Shown here: positions 8,499 to 16,166 of the stretch, piece by piece | Layout: every line of letters starts with the position of its first letter | Position numbering within the stretch: the stretch's first letter is position 1 | Assembly: GCA_014191855.1 (NCBI GenBank) | Contig: BJHF01000059.1 | Coordinates: 1-41,605, forward strand | From: Deltaproteobacteria bacterium | Lineage (GTDB): Bacteria > Myxococcota_A > UBA796 > SXON01 | Reading direction: 5' to 3' | DNA: 41,605 nucleotides | Made by a program: the position numbers and the translations under genes | The notes under the pieces: model-generated | What the model was told of the DNA's origin: nothing | The model's database searches: none | Seen by the model: only the letters and a program-made list of their open reading frames with translations

Positions 8499-9391
8499 TG
8501 CCGACGGAGATCCCCGAGGCCGGCCCACCCACCCGGGTGGTGCAGGATCGGTTTGAGTCGTGTGTGTATCGTGTTGGGCAGATCGCGCGTTGCCCAGCCC
8601 GGGCGCCGCTACGCGCGCTCACGCCCGAGGAGCTCGACGTGCTCCTGGAGCAGGGAGATCAGCGGGTAGGACGAACCGTATTCCGTACGGAGTGCCCGTT
8701 CTGTCAGGCGTGCGAGCCGGTGCGCATCGACGTGGCCGCGTTCTCGCCCACCCGCTCGCAGCGACGGGTGCTGGCGCGCAACGCCGACCTGCACGTGGAG
8801 ATCGGTCCGCCCTCGATGAGTCGCCGCCGCGTGGCGCTGTGGAACCGTCACCGCCGGGCCCGGGGATTGCTCACCAACTACTCGCGCAAAGACCCGGTCG
8901 GGTATCAGGAGTGGCTGGTCGAGAGCTGCGCCCCCACACTGGAGGTACGCTACCACCAGGACGATCGCCTCATCGGCCTGAGCGTGCTGGACATCGGCGT
9001 TCGAGGTGCCAATTCGGCATACCACTACTTCGATCCGACCGACGCGCGCCGCTCCATCGGCGTGTTCAGCGTGCTCCGCGAGCTCGAGTTCTGTGCAACG
9101 CTCGGGATCCGCTGGTACTACCTGGGCCTTTGGGCCTCGGACGCGACGGCGCTCAGCTACAAGTCCACCTACTACCCCCACGAGCGCCTCGTGCGCGGCG
9201 AGTGGGTGCGCTTTGAGACGCGCGAGGACGACCCGGCGCGGGACGATCCCGATGGCTACGCAGCCGCCGCTGCTGCTCCGCGAACGCCGGGCTTCGCTCA
9301 TGCAACGCTGGCGCCGATGCTCAACGAGCCGGGGGAGGAGGACTCGGAGGGGGTTCCGGAGGCTGAAGCGGGGGAAGATCCGGAGTTTTAG
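8498..9391 (+). CDS. bpt: arginyl/leucyl-tRNA--protein transferase (Ate1/Bpt family)
   Basis: A 297-residue protein resembling bacterial aspartate/glutamate leucyltransferase (Bpt) and eukaryotic Ate1. These enzymes add Leu or Arg from aminoacyl-tRNA to the N-terminus of proteins, marking them for ClpAP-type N-degron proteolysis in the cytoplasm. Supporting motifs are the cysteine cluster CPFCQAC (66-72) with the upstream Cys22 and Cys32, FSPTRSQRRVLARNADL (82-98), and the GNAT-like C-terminal half with YHYFDP and YYLGLWASD. The GTG start overlaps the globin gene's TAG by one base, so translation is probably coupled. A 38-residue acidic/proline tail after the conserved domain is unusual. Whether Leu or Arg is the donor cannot be told. 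Confidence 0.9.
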   Translation: MPTEIPEAGPPTRVVQDRFESCVYRVGQIARCPARAPLRALTPEELDVLLEQGDQRVGRTVFRTECPFCQACEPVRIDVAAFSPTRSQRRVLARNADLHVEIGPPSMSRRRVALWNRHRRARGLLTNYSRKDPVGYQEWLVESCAPTLEVRYHQDDRLIGLSVLDIGVRGANSAYHYFDPTDARRSIGVFSVLRELEFCATLGIRWYYLGLWASDATALSYKSTYYPHERLVRGEWVRFETREDDPARDDPDGYAAAAAAPRTPGFAHATLAPMLNEPGEEDSEGVPEAEAGEDPEF

Positions 9392-9467
9392 CGGGGCGAC
9401 GAGCGAGGCCTGGTGTCGGGGCCAAGGCGGCTTGCGGCGCGTCGCGAGGATCGGGCACGTGTACGGC

Positions 9468-9501
9468 TTGCAGATCGACCGGCATGCGCATATCATGCGC
9501 A
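9468..9501 (+). promoter_or_regulatory. candidate promoter and palindromic operator of ccdAB
   Basis: TTGCAG (9468-9473), a 17-bp spacer and TATCAT (9491-9496) make a good sigma70-like promoter. TGCGCAT-ATC-ATGCGCA (9485-9501) is a perfect 7-bp inverted repeat overlapping both the -10 box and the ATG at 9495. Such a palindrome is where a CcdA-CcdB complex would bind to autoregulate. Since the -10 overlaps the ATG, translation may be leaderless or may begin at GTG 9507 or 9513. Confidence 0.55.
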
Positions 9502-9758
9502 CTGAGGTGCGCGTGCACTACGACTTGAACGCGGCCCGCCGGCCCGTAAACCTCTCGTTGAATGAAGATCTCGTGCGCAAGCTCCGCAAGGTTACCGACA
9601 ACCTTTCGGCGCAGGTCGAGCGCCTCCTTTCGGCCTACCTCGCCGAAGAGGAGGCGAAGCGGCTGGATGCGGAGGCGAGGTTGGCCCGCGCGGTGGAGGG
9701 GTGGAACGCCTTCGGAGAGCGCGTGGGCTCGTTCGCCGACGAACACTCGACGCTGTGA
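9495..9758 (+). CDS. ccdA: CcdA-family antitoxin
   Basis: An 87-residue protein. The N-terminus (HYDLNAARRPVNLSLNEDL) matches the ribbon-helix-helix DNA-binding strand and first helix of CcdA antitoxins. The C-terminal half is a charged helix ending in EGWNAFGERVGSFADEHSTL, the CcdB-neutralising region pattern (WNA/FGxxxGSFADE). In the family the antitoxin binds and neutralises CcdB and represses its own promoter as a complex. Its TGA overlaps the ccdB ATG (TGATG), giving translational coupling. The start is uncertain: ATG 9495 falls inside the operator palindrome, and GTG 9507 or 9513 would still keep the DNA-binding segment. Confidence 0.88.
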   Translation: MRTEVRVHYDLNAARRPVNLSLNEDLVRKLRKVTDNLSAQVERLLSAYLAEEEAKRLDAEARLARAVEGWNAFGERVGSFADEHSTL

Positions 9759-10075
9759 TGGCGCAGTTCGACGTTCATCGGAACACAGGCGCTCAACGGA
9801 CGGACATCCCGTTCGTGGTCGTCGTGCAATCCAAGCGTCTCGACAATTACCGTCGGCGCGTCGTGATTCCCTTGGTGCGAACAGCCGTGGCCGGCAGCCC
9901 GGAGCCCACCTTGAATCCCTCGTTCGTCGTCGACTCGCAGGAGGTCGTGCTCCACCCGCTTGAGATTGTGTCGGTTGCAGTCGAGCGACTGGGCGATCAT
10001 GTGGGGAACCTTGCTCACGATGGCGACCGGATCATCGCCGCGATCGACCTGGTCATTACACGGGCTTGGAAGTAG
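9758..10075 (+). CDS. ccdB: CcdB-family toxin (gyrase poison)
   Basis: A 105-residue protein with the CcdB pattern: MAQFDVHRN at the N-terminus, IPFVVVVQS and VVIPLV strands, then a C-terminal helix region (VGNLAHDGDRIIAAIDLVI). CcdB proteins poison DNA gyrase by trapping the GyrA-cleaved complex. The ATG overlaps the ccdA TGA. The TAG stop at 10073-10075 directly abuts the stop of the convergent beta-keto-acid cleavage gene, leaving no room for a terminator. The C-terminal Trp-Gly-Ile of F-plasmid CcdB, needed for toxicity, is replaced by Arg-Ala-Trp-Lys, so activity on gyrase is unproven. Confidence 0.88.
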   Translation: MAQFDVHRNTGAQRTDIPFVVVVQSKRLDNYRRRVVIPLVRTAVAGSPEPTLNPSFVVDSQEVVLHPLEIVSVAVERLGDHVGNLAHDGDRIIAAIDLVITRAWK

Positions 10076-10945
10076 CTATCGGTGCACCAACCCCAACCGG
10101 GCCCGACACGTCTCCACGTCCGCGATCGGCCGCCCGATGTCGCGCAGCATCCGCGCCGCCTTGGCCACGAGGTCGCCGTTTGAACGCGCCATGACGCCCG
10201 GCTCCAGGTAGAAGTTGTCCTCCAGGCCGACGCGCACGTTCCCGCCAACCGACGCGCCCGCCGCAAGCAGCCGCCACTGGTCCGTCGAGAGCGCGATGAC
10301 CTCCCAGTCGGCCCCCTCCGGCAGCTGCGAAACCGCGTGCACGAGGTTCGCCACGGTGCCGGGGATCCCGCCGATCACCCCGAGGATCAGCGACACCTGG
10401 AACGGGGCAGGCAGCGCCCCCATCGCGATGAGCGGCGCGAGCGTTCCGACGTGCCCGAGGTCGAAGCACTCGCACTCGGGCCGGATGTCGGCCGCCACCA
10501 TCGCGGCAAGCAGCGCCCGGATCTCGGCGATCGGGTTGGTGAACACGAAGTCGAACACGAAGTCACGCTTCTTCTCGGAGTACTTCGCGTAGTTCATCGA
10601 CCCCATGTTCAGCGCGGCCACGGCGGGCTTCACCGCGTGCAGGTACTCCACGCGCTTCTCGACAGAAACGCCCAGCGCGCCCGTGGAGAAGTTGATGATC
10701 ACTGGGCATTCGGCGACGATCGCGTCGCGGATGTTCTGGTAGTCCACGACCTCAAAAGAGGGGGCACCCTCGGGAGTGCGCGCGTGGATGTGTACGGCCG
10801 CGGCGCCCGCTTCAAAGGCGCGACGCGCCTCGGCGGCGTACTCCTCGGGCGTGTATGGGATCGCGGCGCACTGGCTGCGGTTCGCCATCACCCCGCTGAG
10901 CGCGCAGGTGATCATGGCAGGGCGAGACGGATCTTCGGAGCGCAT
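10076..10945 (-). CDS. beta-keto acid cleavage enzyme (BKACE / DUF849, Kce-like)
   Basis: A 289-residue TIM-barrel protein of the BKACE family. Members condense a beta-keto acid with acetyl-CoA and cleave it to acetoacetate plus a new CoA ester; the founder is 3-keto-5-aminohexanoate cleavage enzyme of lysine fermentation. Visible motifs are VHIHAR (His52 and His54, zinc ligands), MGSMNY, ECECFDLGH and VGLEDNFYLEPG. The ATG at 10945 follows GGGGG and lies 8 nt after the crotonase stop. It is the last gene of a seven-gene minus-strand run. Its neighbours (crotonase, esterase) suggest CoA-ester catabolism, but the substrate cannot be assigned. Confidence 0.92.
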   Translation of the reverse strand: MRSEDPSRPAMITCALSGVMANRSQCAAIPYTPEEYAAEARRAFEAGAAAVHIHARTPEGAPSFEVVDYQNIRDAIVAECPVIINFSTGALGVSVEKRVEYLHAVKPAVAALNMGSMNYAKYSEKKRDFVFDFVFTNPIAEIRALLAAMVAADIRPECECFDLGHVGTLAPLIAMGALPAPFQVSLILGVIGGIPGTVANLVHAVSQLPEGADWEVIALSTDQWRLLAAGASVGGNVRVGLEDNFYLEPGVMARSNGDLVAKAARMLRDIGRPIADVETCRARLGLVHR

Positions 10946-10953
10946 GCCCCCGC

Positions 10954-11715
10954 TTACCACACTGGCGGGCGCTTCTCGAAGAACGCGGTGATGCCTTCGG
11001 TGGCCTCGGGGGCGTCGGCGAGCACGTCGAGCGCTTCGGCGAGTCGAAGGAGCTGCGCCCGCAGCCCGCCCGCCGGTCCGCCGTTGCCGACCTCAAGCCA
11101 CGCGCGCCGCCCCGCCCGCACCGCGCCGGGAGCTTGCTTCACGACGGATGCGACCAGCGCCTCGGCCTCTGCCTCGACGTCTACAAAAACGCGAGTCGCG
11201 AGGCCGAACTCCAAGCACTCCTCGGGGTCGAGCCGCCGGCCCGTCAGCGCCAATTCCATGGCTTTGCGCGGCGACATCACGCGGGGGAGCAGCGCCCCCA
11301 CCATCATCGGCCACAAGCCGACGCTCGCCTCGGGCAGCGACACACTCGCGCTCCGGCCCATCACCACGAGGTCGGCCGCGCAGAGCAGCCCCACGCCGCC
11401 GCCGATGACGGCACCGTCCACCACCGCCATCACCGGCACCGGGCTCTCCACCATGTCGGCCACGAGCGCCGCGAAGTCGAGGATCACGCCGCGGCGGCCG
11501 CCCGGGTGGGCCGCGATCGCCGCGAGGTCAGCCCCGGCGCACCAGCTCTTTCCCTCCGCACGAAGCTGGATCAAGCGCACGGTCGAGTCGGCGGCCGCGG
11601 CCGCGAGCTCTGCGCGGAGCGCCGAAACGGTTGCGCCGTCCAGCGCGTTGCGACGTTCCGGGCGATCCAGCGTGAGCCGGCGTACGTGGCCCTGAAGCTC
11701 GCTGTGCACGCTCAC
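10954..11715 (-). CDS. enoyl-CoA hydratase/isomerase (crotonase) family protein
   Basis: A 253-residue crotonase. The oxyanion-hole segments are CAGADL (59-64) and GAVIGGGVGL (101-110). The second catalytic glutamate is present (LPEASVG, Glu129). The first, normally Glu in GGGxEL, is Gly109, so simple syn-hydration by two glutamates is unlikely. Isomerase, decarboxylase, hydrolase or one-glutamate hydratase chemistry is possible. The GTG at 11715 forms a GTGA overlap with the upstream esterase stop and is preferred over longer forms that run into that gene; GTG 11709 is also possible. It is followed 8 nt later by the BKACE gene, suggesting a shared CoA-ester pathway. Confidence 0.88.
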   Translation of the reverse strand: MSVHSELQGHVRRLTLDRPERRNALDGATVSALRAELAAAAADSTVRLIQLRAEGKSWCAGADLAAIAAHPGGRRGVILDFAALVADMVESPVPVMAVVDGAVIGGGVGLLCAADLVVMGRSASVSLPEASVGLWPMMVGALLPRVMSPRKAMELALTGRRLDPEECLEFGLATRVFVDVEAEAEALVASVVKQAPGAVRAGRRAWLEVGNGGPAGGLRAQLLRLAEALDVLADAPEATEGITAFFEKRPPVW

Positions 11716-12452
11716 ACCACCGCGTTGAGCACGCTGGGCAACATCGTGCGCCACGTGGGCCAGTCATGCCCCGCCGGAGAGCGCCAGCGCAGCACCTTCA
11801 CGGGGATGCGCTTGCCATCGAGCACGGCCGCCGCCGCATCGGTGTAGGTAGGGTTCTCCCAGCGCTCCCCTAGGCCGAGCACGAAGCGAACCCGACGAAG
11901 TGACTCCAACAACTCCCCTTCGCCAAGGTTGGCGAGGAACTGCTTGGGGTCGTGGAAGTACCAGTCCTCGTCCCAGTAGCCATCGAGCCGGCGATCCATG
12001 AGGTACGTCCCCGACATGCCGACGCACAGATCGATCTGCGACGGATGCCGAGCAGCCGCCGTCCACGCCTGGTACGCGCCGAGGGAAGCGCCAGCCACCG
12101 CGAAAGACTGCTTCGTGCCTCCGCAATCCTCGCGGATGTGGGGGAAGAGCACGGTCGTGAGCCACTCGTCGTAGGCGGCCTGAAGCCGCACTTTCTCGCG
12201 CGGCGCCACATCGCCGAGCCAGCCTTGCCGGCACACGCTGTCCACCGCATAAACCTTGATGCGGCCCGCTTCGACGAGCGGCGCGAGCGCCCGCACCATG
12301 AGGAACCGCTCAACATCCAGAAAATCGGCCCCGCCCGTGGGAAACAGGATTACCGGCTTGCCGTAGTGGCCCCAGCGGGCAACGCCCAGCTCACGGTTGA
12401 GCGATGCGCCCGGGAGCGACCACACCTCGCGTTGGTTTGGAACGTCGCTCAT
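11712..12452 (-). CDS. alpha/beta hydrolase, putative esterase family
   Basis: A 246-residue alpha/beta hydrolase. The nucleophile motif is GASLGAY (Ser123), and a likely catalytic histidine lies in PAGHDWPTW near the C-terminus, as in the esterase D/antigen 85-like group. PVILFPTGGADFLD (33-46) precedes the nucleophile and resembles the oxyanion region. No signal peptide is seen, so it is probably cytoplasmic. It overlaps the upstream phosphatase gene by 4 nt (ATGA) and the downstream crotonase by 4 nt (GTGA), indicating coupled translation. It could hydrolyse acyl or thioester intermediates of the neighbouring enzymes; that is inference. Confidence 0.87.
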   Translation of the reverse strand: MSDVPNQREVWSLPGASLNRELGVARWGHYGKPVILFPTGGADFLDVERFLMVRALAPLVEAGRIKVYAVDSVCRQGWLGDVAPREKVRLQAAYDEWLTTVLFPHIREDCGGTKQSFAVAGASLGAYQAWTAAARHPSQIDLCVGMSGTYLMDRRLDGYWDEDWYFHDPKQFLANLGEGELLESLRRVRFVLGLGERWENPTYTDAAAAVLDGKRIPVKVLRWRSPAGHDWPTWRTMLPSVLNAVV

Positions 12453-13681
12453 TCTTCGTCAATCGGCTCGAGCACGGCCGTGTCGTCGCCGACGAGGCGG
12501 GCGTTCGCAGCGCGGAGCCGCTGCCCAAGCACCTTGAGCAGCTTCCACAGAAGCTGGCTTCCGAGGCCGGGCTCCATCATGCAGAACTCGCGGAGCGCAT
12601 CGGCCGAGAGGCTCACCGCGCTGCCAAAAGTGACCGCCGAAACCGTGGCCGAGCGCGGGAGCCGATCCGTGAGCGTGAGCTCCCCGAAGTGTTCATTCTG
12701 TCCGAGGCGCGCGAGCTCCACCCCGCCTGCGGTAACCGCCACCTCGCCCTCGGTGACCACGTACATGCTGTCTCCTACATCGCCCTCCGACACCAGCACA
12801 TCTCCGGGTGCGAACCAGTGTTCGACCATGATGCGGGCAACCTGAAGGCGCGCTGCGTACGGCATGTCCTCAAACAGGAACAGGTGCTCGAGGGTGCGCG
12901 CGCGAACCACCGCTTCGTCCGTGCGCGGGCTGCCGAGCGGCTCGATCACCTGAACGGTGACGTTGTCAGGCCCCCCGCGATCCAGCGCAGCCTGGATGAG
13001 CTGGTCGCACGCCGCGGCCGGCTCCCAGGCGCCGACGATCTGCAACATGCGCTCGGGTGCAACCACATCCGAGAGACCGTCGCTGCAGAGCACGATCCGA
13101 TCCCCGGGGAGGAGATCGAAGGAGCCGAGAGACGGCTGAACCGTCGGGTACAGGCCGATCGCGCGCGTGATGACGTGCCTATGTCGCGACGCGCGCGCCT
13201 CTGGCCATGTCATCTTCCCGCTTCGCACCAGCTCGTTCACCATGGAGTGATCCTCGGTGAGCTGGCGCACTTCGCCGTCGCGAAACAGGTAGGCCCGTGA
13301 ATCGCCCACGTGCACGACGAAGGCCGAGCCGCCGCCAACTGCGATGGCGACCATCGTGGTGGTCATCCCCTTTCGCTCGACCGTTTCGGCCGTTTCGTAG
13401 ATGCTGCGAGTGGCGGCCTGGCACACCCGATCGAGGTCGGCGATCACGGCATTGCGCAGCTCGGTGGTGCGCTCCGCGGCGAACTGGTTGAGCTTGGCGA
13501 GCAGAAGGTCGGCGTTCGCCGTGAAGGCGGCGATGCACATCTCGCTCGCCACCTCTCCGGCGGCGCGGCCGCCCACGCCGTCGGCCACCACGAACAAGCC
13601 GTGATCGGGCAGGGAGAGGAGGTTGTCCTCATTGTGCTCGCGCTTCTTCCCGACGTCGGTTCGGGCCGCCCAACGGATCAT
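12449..13681 (-). CDS. PP2C-type Ser/Thr phosphatase fused to a cyclic-nucleotide-binding domain
   Basis: 410 residues in two domains. Residues 1-250 are a PPM/PP2C phosphatase with the metal-binding set NEDN (17-20), ADGVGG (33-38), GDSRA (126-130), SDGLSD (200-205) and GGPDN (236-240). All key aspartates are present, so it should be active on phospho-Ser/Thr. Residues about 268-390 are a cNMP-binding domain with FAPGDVLVSEGD and the phosphate cassette FGEL...PRSATV (332-347), including the Glu and Arg that contact the nucleotide. No membrane segment is visible. Phosphatase activity gated by cAMP or cGMP is the natural inference. It ends with a 4-nt overlap on the esterase and begins 14 nt after the TetR gene. 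Confidence 0.93.
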   Translation of the reverse strand: MIRWAARTDVGKKREHNEDNLLSLPDHGLFVVADGVGGRAAGEVASEMCIAAFTANADLLLAKLNQFAAERTTELRNAVIADLDRVCQAATRSIYETAETVERKGMTTTMVAIAVGGGSAFVVHVGDSRAYLFRDGEVRQLTEDHSMVNELVRSGKMTWPEARASRHRHVITRAIGLYPTVQPSLGSFDLLPGDRIVLCSDGLSDVVAPERMLQIVGAWEPAAACDQLIQAALDRGGPDNVTVQVIEPLGSPRTDEAVVRARTLEHLFLFEDMPYAARLQVARIMVEHWFAPGDVLVSEGDVGDSMYVVTEGEVAVTAGGVELARLGQNEHFGELTLTDRLPRSATVSAVTFGSAVSLSADALREFCMMEPGLGSQLLWKLLKVLGQRLRAANARLVGDDTAVLEPIDEE

Positions 13682-13695
13682 CGGGCGGCCATAAC

Positions 13696-14295
13696 TCAGG
13701 GAGCCCGTGCAGCGCCCGCAAGAAACAGGTGCACCACGCCCTCGAGCACGGGCGTGAGTGGCAGCCCGGGATTGGCGCTCCAGGCGAGCAAGCCGGTGAA
13801 CGCGTTGAGCAGGAAGATGTCCGCGAGCAGCTCGGCCGGGAGCGGGGACGATAGCTCGTTTCGCCGGATCGCCGCATCGAATCGTTCGGCGAGGGCGACG
13901 CGCACCGGATCGCGGGGACCCGACGGATCGGTCCGGGCCACCTGCCGCAGCGCGTGCAGGCCCACGTGCCCAAACATCACCGGATCGCCGGTCCACACCT
14001 CGGCTATGTCGGCGACGACGCTGCGCAGGAGGTTCACGATCGGCTCCTCCGCAGGGGCGGCGGCGACCAGCGCCACGAGGCGGGCGTTCGCGTCCTGGTA
14101 GGCAGCGGCCAGTACGTCTTCCTTCGTCGGAAAGTGGAAGTAGAAGCTGCCGCGACTCACCCCCGCGGCGGCGACGATGTCCTCGATCCGCGCGGCCTCC
14201 ACCCCATCGCGCCGAAACACCTCCACCGCGGCCGCGAAGATGCGTTGCCGCGTTTCGTCGCGCTGAAGCTCCCGCCGCGTGCGTGGCTCGTTCAT
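13696..14295 (-). CDS. TetR/AcrR family transcriptional regulator
   Basis: A 199-residue regulator. The N-terminal helix-turn-helix is clear: ETRQRIFAAAVEVFRRDG, IEDIVAAAGVSRGSFYFHF and KEDVLAA (about residues 14-65). The C-terminal ~130 residues form an all-helical ligand-binding domain typical of the family. It sits inside the seven-gene run (4-nt overlap with the MazG-like gene upstream, 14-nt gap to the phosphatase downstream). It may control the downstream esterase/crotonase/BKACE genes in response to an acyl-CoA or lipophilic ligand, but no operator palindrome was identified. Confidence 0.93.
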   Translation of the reverse strand: MNEPRTRRELQRDETRQRIFAAAVEVFRRDGVEAARIEDIVAAAGVSRGSFYFHFPTKEDVLAAAYQDANARLVALVAAAPAEEPIVNLLRSVVADIAEVWTGDPVMFGHVGLHALRQVARTDPSGPRDPVRVALAERFDAAIRRNELSSPLPAELLADIFLLNAFTGLLAWSANPGLPLTPVLEGVVHLFLAGAARAP

Positions 14296-14675
14296 TCGCC
14301 CGGCTCCGCCAGCTCGGCCGCTTTCTCCAGGCGCCCACGGGCCCGCTCAACCGGGTACCGCTCGGCGTTTCGGGCCAACTTGGCCTCGGCTGCCGATGCC
14401 AGGTCGATGTTCGCCCGCTGGCAGAAGTTCAGCAGCGTGATCAGCACATCCGCCGCTTCCTCCGCCACCTTCGGGCCTCTGGCGGCGACCGGCGGCTGCG
14501 GACCATCGTCGGCGCTCCACAGGTACAGCTCAAGCAGCTCGTTCGCTTCGACGGAGAGCGACATCGCCAGGTTCCTGGGCGAATGGTACTGGCCCCAGTC
14601 TCTCGCCTCGTTGAACGCACGGATCGCAGCGGCGATCTCACCCAGAGGTGTCGCCTCGTCGGACCACCCGCTCAC
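14292..14675 (-). CDS. MazG-like nucleotide pyrophosphohydrolase
   Basis: 127 residues of the all-alpha NTP pyrophosphatase fold (MazG / RS21-C6 dCTPase type). Motifs are FNEARDWGQYHSPRNLAMSL at the N-terminus, the metal-binding EANELLEL, and EEAADVLITLL in the next helix; together they form the EExxE...ExxD set. Family members hydrolyse non-canonical or excess (d)NTPs to monophosphates. The GTG start at 14675 overlaps the methyltransferase stop (GTGA) and the gene's TGA overlaps the TetR ATG (ATGA), so it is translationally coupled on both sides. The length fits the single-domain members. Confidence 0.88.
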   Translation of the reverse strand: MSGWSDEATPLGEIAAAIRAFNEARDWGQYHSPRNLAMSLSVEANELLELYLWSADDGPQPPVAARGPKVAEEAADVLITLLNFCQRANIDLASAAEAKLARNAERYPVERARGRLEKAAELAEPGE

Positions 14676-15907
14676 GACGTTCGCTCGTAGAGCACCGCGT
14701 GCTCGGGGCGCATGCGCTCCACGCCATCGTCCCAGCGCTCCACCGTCGCGCGGGCCACTCGCTCCATCCCTTCCGCCCGCGCCGCTTCGCCCAGCGGGCC
14801 CAACGAATCCACGGGACGGCCGGCCACGAGGCCATCCCCGATCACCACGACCATCCGGCCCTTTGGCCGGAGCGCACGAGCGGCGGCGCGCACCCACTTC
14901 TGGGTATCCGCCTTCCAGTCGGCCACGGCGTCCGACCGATCGGAGCGAAACGCCCGTCGGCTGCCCAGCTCGGCGCTCATCGCCGCGCCCGCATCGAGCC
15001 CCAACCACGCCAGCCGAAGCTGCTGGAGCGGGAGGTAGTCGTACACGCCCGGGTAGGGCGGCGAGGTGGCGACCAGGCCGAATTCTCCCCGTTCGCGCAG
15101 CTCTTTCGCGTCTTCGCGATGCACGCGAACCCTCACCTCGGCCGGCGCGCTCCCCATCCTCGCCTCAAGGTCCTCAAGCTGCCGGGCGAGCTCGCGGGCG
15201 CGCTTGTGAAACAGCGTGGCGGTCGTGGTTGGGGGGCGGGTACCCTCGATCTTGCGGTTGGCGGTTTCGCTTTCGCGGCGGCTCACCTTCACGAGGATGG
15301 AGGAGAGCACCGCACGCGCGAGCGGGTCCTTGCCGATGACGTGGCGGATCGCGTCGATCTCCACGATCGCCCAGGGGTCGTACCACTCCCACGCCACATC
15401 GGGCACCGGCGCCTGGAGCATCGAGTGATCACGGCCGCCAGAAGCGTGGTTCTGTTGACCGGCCCGCCGGGCCGCCTCCGCCGCCTTGCGACACAACGAA
15501 CGGAGAACGGTGCGCTCGGCCTCGTTGGTGCGCGTCGTACGGGCTCGTGCGACCAGCGTGGCCACCGGGTTGATGTCGCAGCCCAGCGCGGGACGGCCGG
15601 CGATCAGCGCCTCCACCAGCAGCGTGCCCCCGCCGCAGAACGGATCGAGCACCGGGCCTTCGCCGAGAGAGATCAGCGCCGCCGCCGCGTCGGGATGTAA
15701 ACCCGCCGGGTAGGCATGGAAGCCATGCGTGGCCCGCTCCACCCGCTCGTGGTTGCGCAGCGCGGACACGAGAATTGCGGAGGCATCGGCATCCCCTTCG
15801 CGCAGCGCATCCCCCGCCCGCTGGGACAACGACTGGCGAAGCGGGCCTGCACCTGCCCACTCGGGGGCGCCCGCCGCAAGGCGGCGTTCACTGCGTCTCG
15901 AAGCCAT
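14672..15907 (-). CDS. SAM-dependent methyltransferase, N6-adenine/N4-cytosine DNA or RNA type
   Basis: 411 residues. The SAM-binding motif DPFCGGGTLLVEA (88-100) is followed by the acidic strand end CDINP (110-114). The catalytic motif is TSPPYPGVYDY, with SPPY at 282-285. Motif I before SPPY, and a FHAYPAGLHP segment just before motif I, match beta/TRM11-like amino-methyltransferases that modify exocyclic amines in DNA or RNA. No target-recognition domain or restriction partner is obvious, so an orphan DNA methylase or an RNA methylase are both possible. ATG 15907 is chosen; upstream in-frame sequence is Pro/Arg-rich and not family-like. A strong GC hairpin lies 20 nt upstream in its leader. 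Confidence 0.83.
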   Translation of the reverse strand: MASRRSERRLAAGAPEWAGAGPLRQSLSQRAGDALREGDADASAILVSALRNHERVERATHGFHAYPAGLHPDAAAALISLGEGPVLDPFCGGGTLLVEALIAGRPALGCDINPVATLVARARTTRTNEAERTVLRSLCRKAAEAARRAGQQNHASGGRDHSMLQAPVPDVAWEWYDPWAIVEIDAIRHVIGKDPLARAVLSSILVKVSRRESETANRKIEGTRPPTTTATLFHKRARELARQLEDLEARMGSAPAEVRVRVHREDAKELRERGEFGLVATSPPYPGVYDYLPLQQLRLAWLGLDAGAAMSAELGSRRAFRSDRSDAVADWKADTQKWVRAAARALRPKGRMVVVIGDGLVAGRPVDSLGPLGEAARAEGMERVARATVERWDDGVERMRPEHAVLYERTS

Positions 15908-15926
15908 GCCGGCGACTAATCCGAAA

Positions 15927-15947
15927 CGGGGGGCTCCGCGCCCCCCG
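15927..15947 (-). repeat. GC-rich hairpin in the methyltransferase leader (dispersed palindrome copy 1)
   Basis: CGGGGGGC-TCCGC-GCCCCCCG is a perfect 8-bp stem with a 5-nt loop. On the minus strand it is followed by TTTCGG and lies 20 nt before the ATG at 15907. A closely similar hairpin with similar flanks is found before the gene starting at 28708, so it may be a small dispersed palindromic element, an attenuator or a terminator. The rest of the 259-bp gap 15908-16166 shows only a doubtful 63-codon frame. Confidence 0.5.
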
Positions 15948-16166
15948 AACCCCCATCGCCCGCCGCCTTCCTTCGCTCCAGTCTCCGCGGCCCAAGCTGG
16001 CAGGCGCCGCGGGCGCCAGCCAGCTCGAGCACCCCCACGAGAGCCTGGAGCGTGCGGTGCACCAGGAAGGCGGCGGGCAGTTCCCCACGCCGCCTCGACC
16101 GTTTCATGGTTGTGCGAGCCGACCCGCGGGCGTCGTGGGGACCTCACGCGGGTTAGGCCGGGAGCC

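Noticed and set aside
7122..8528. A 468-codon minus-strand frame across the globin lipoprotein
   Set aside because: Antisense of a repetitive gene; its repeats mirror the three globin units and it has no signal peptide or known domain.
15916..16107. Possible 63-residue minus-strand protein before the methyltransferase
   Set aside because: No ribosome-binding site, no domain, and it runs through the GC hairpin; not strong enough to call.
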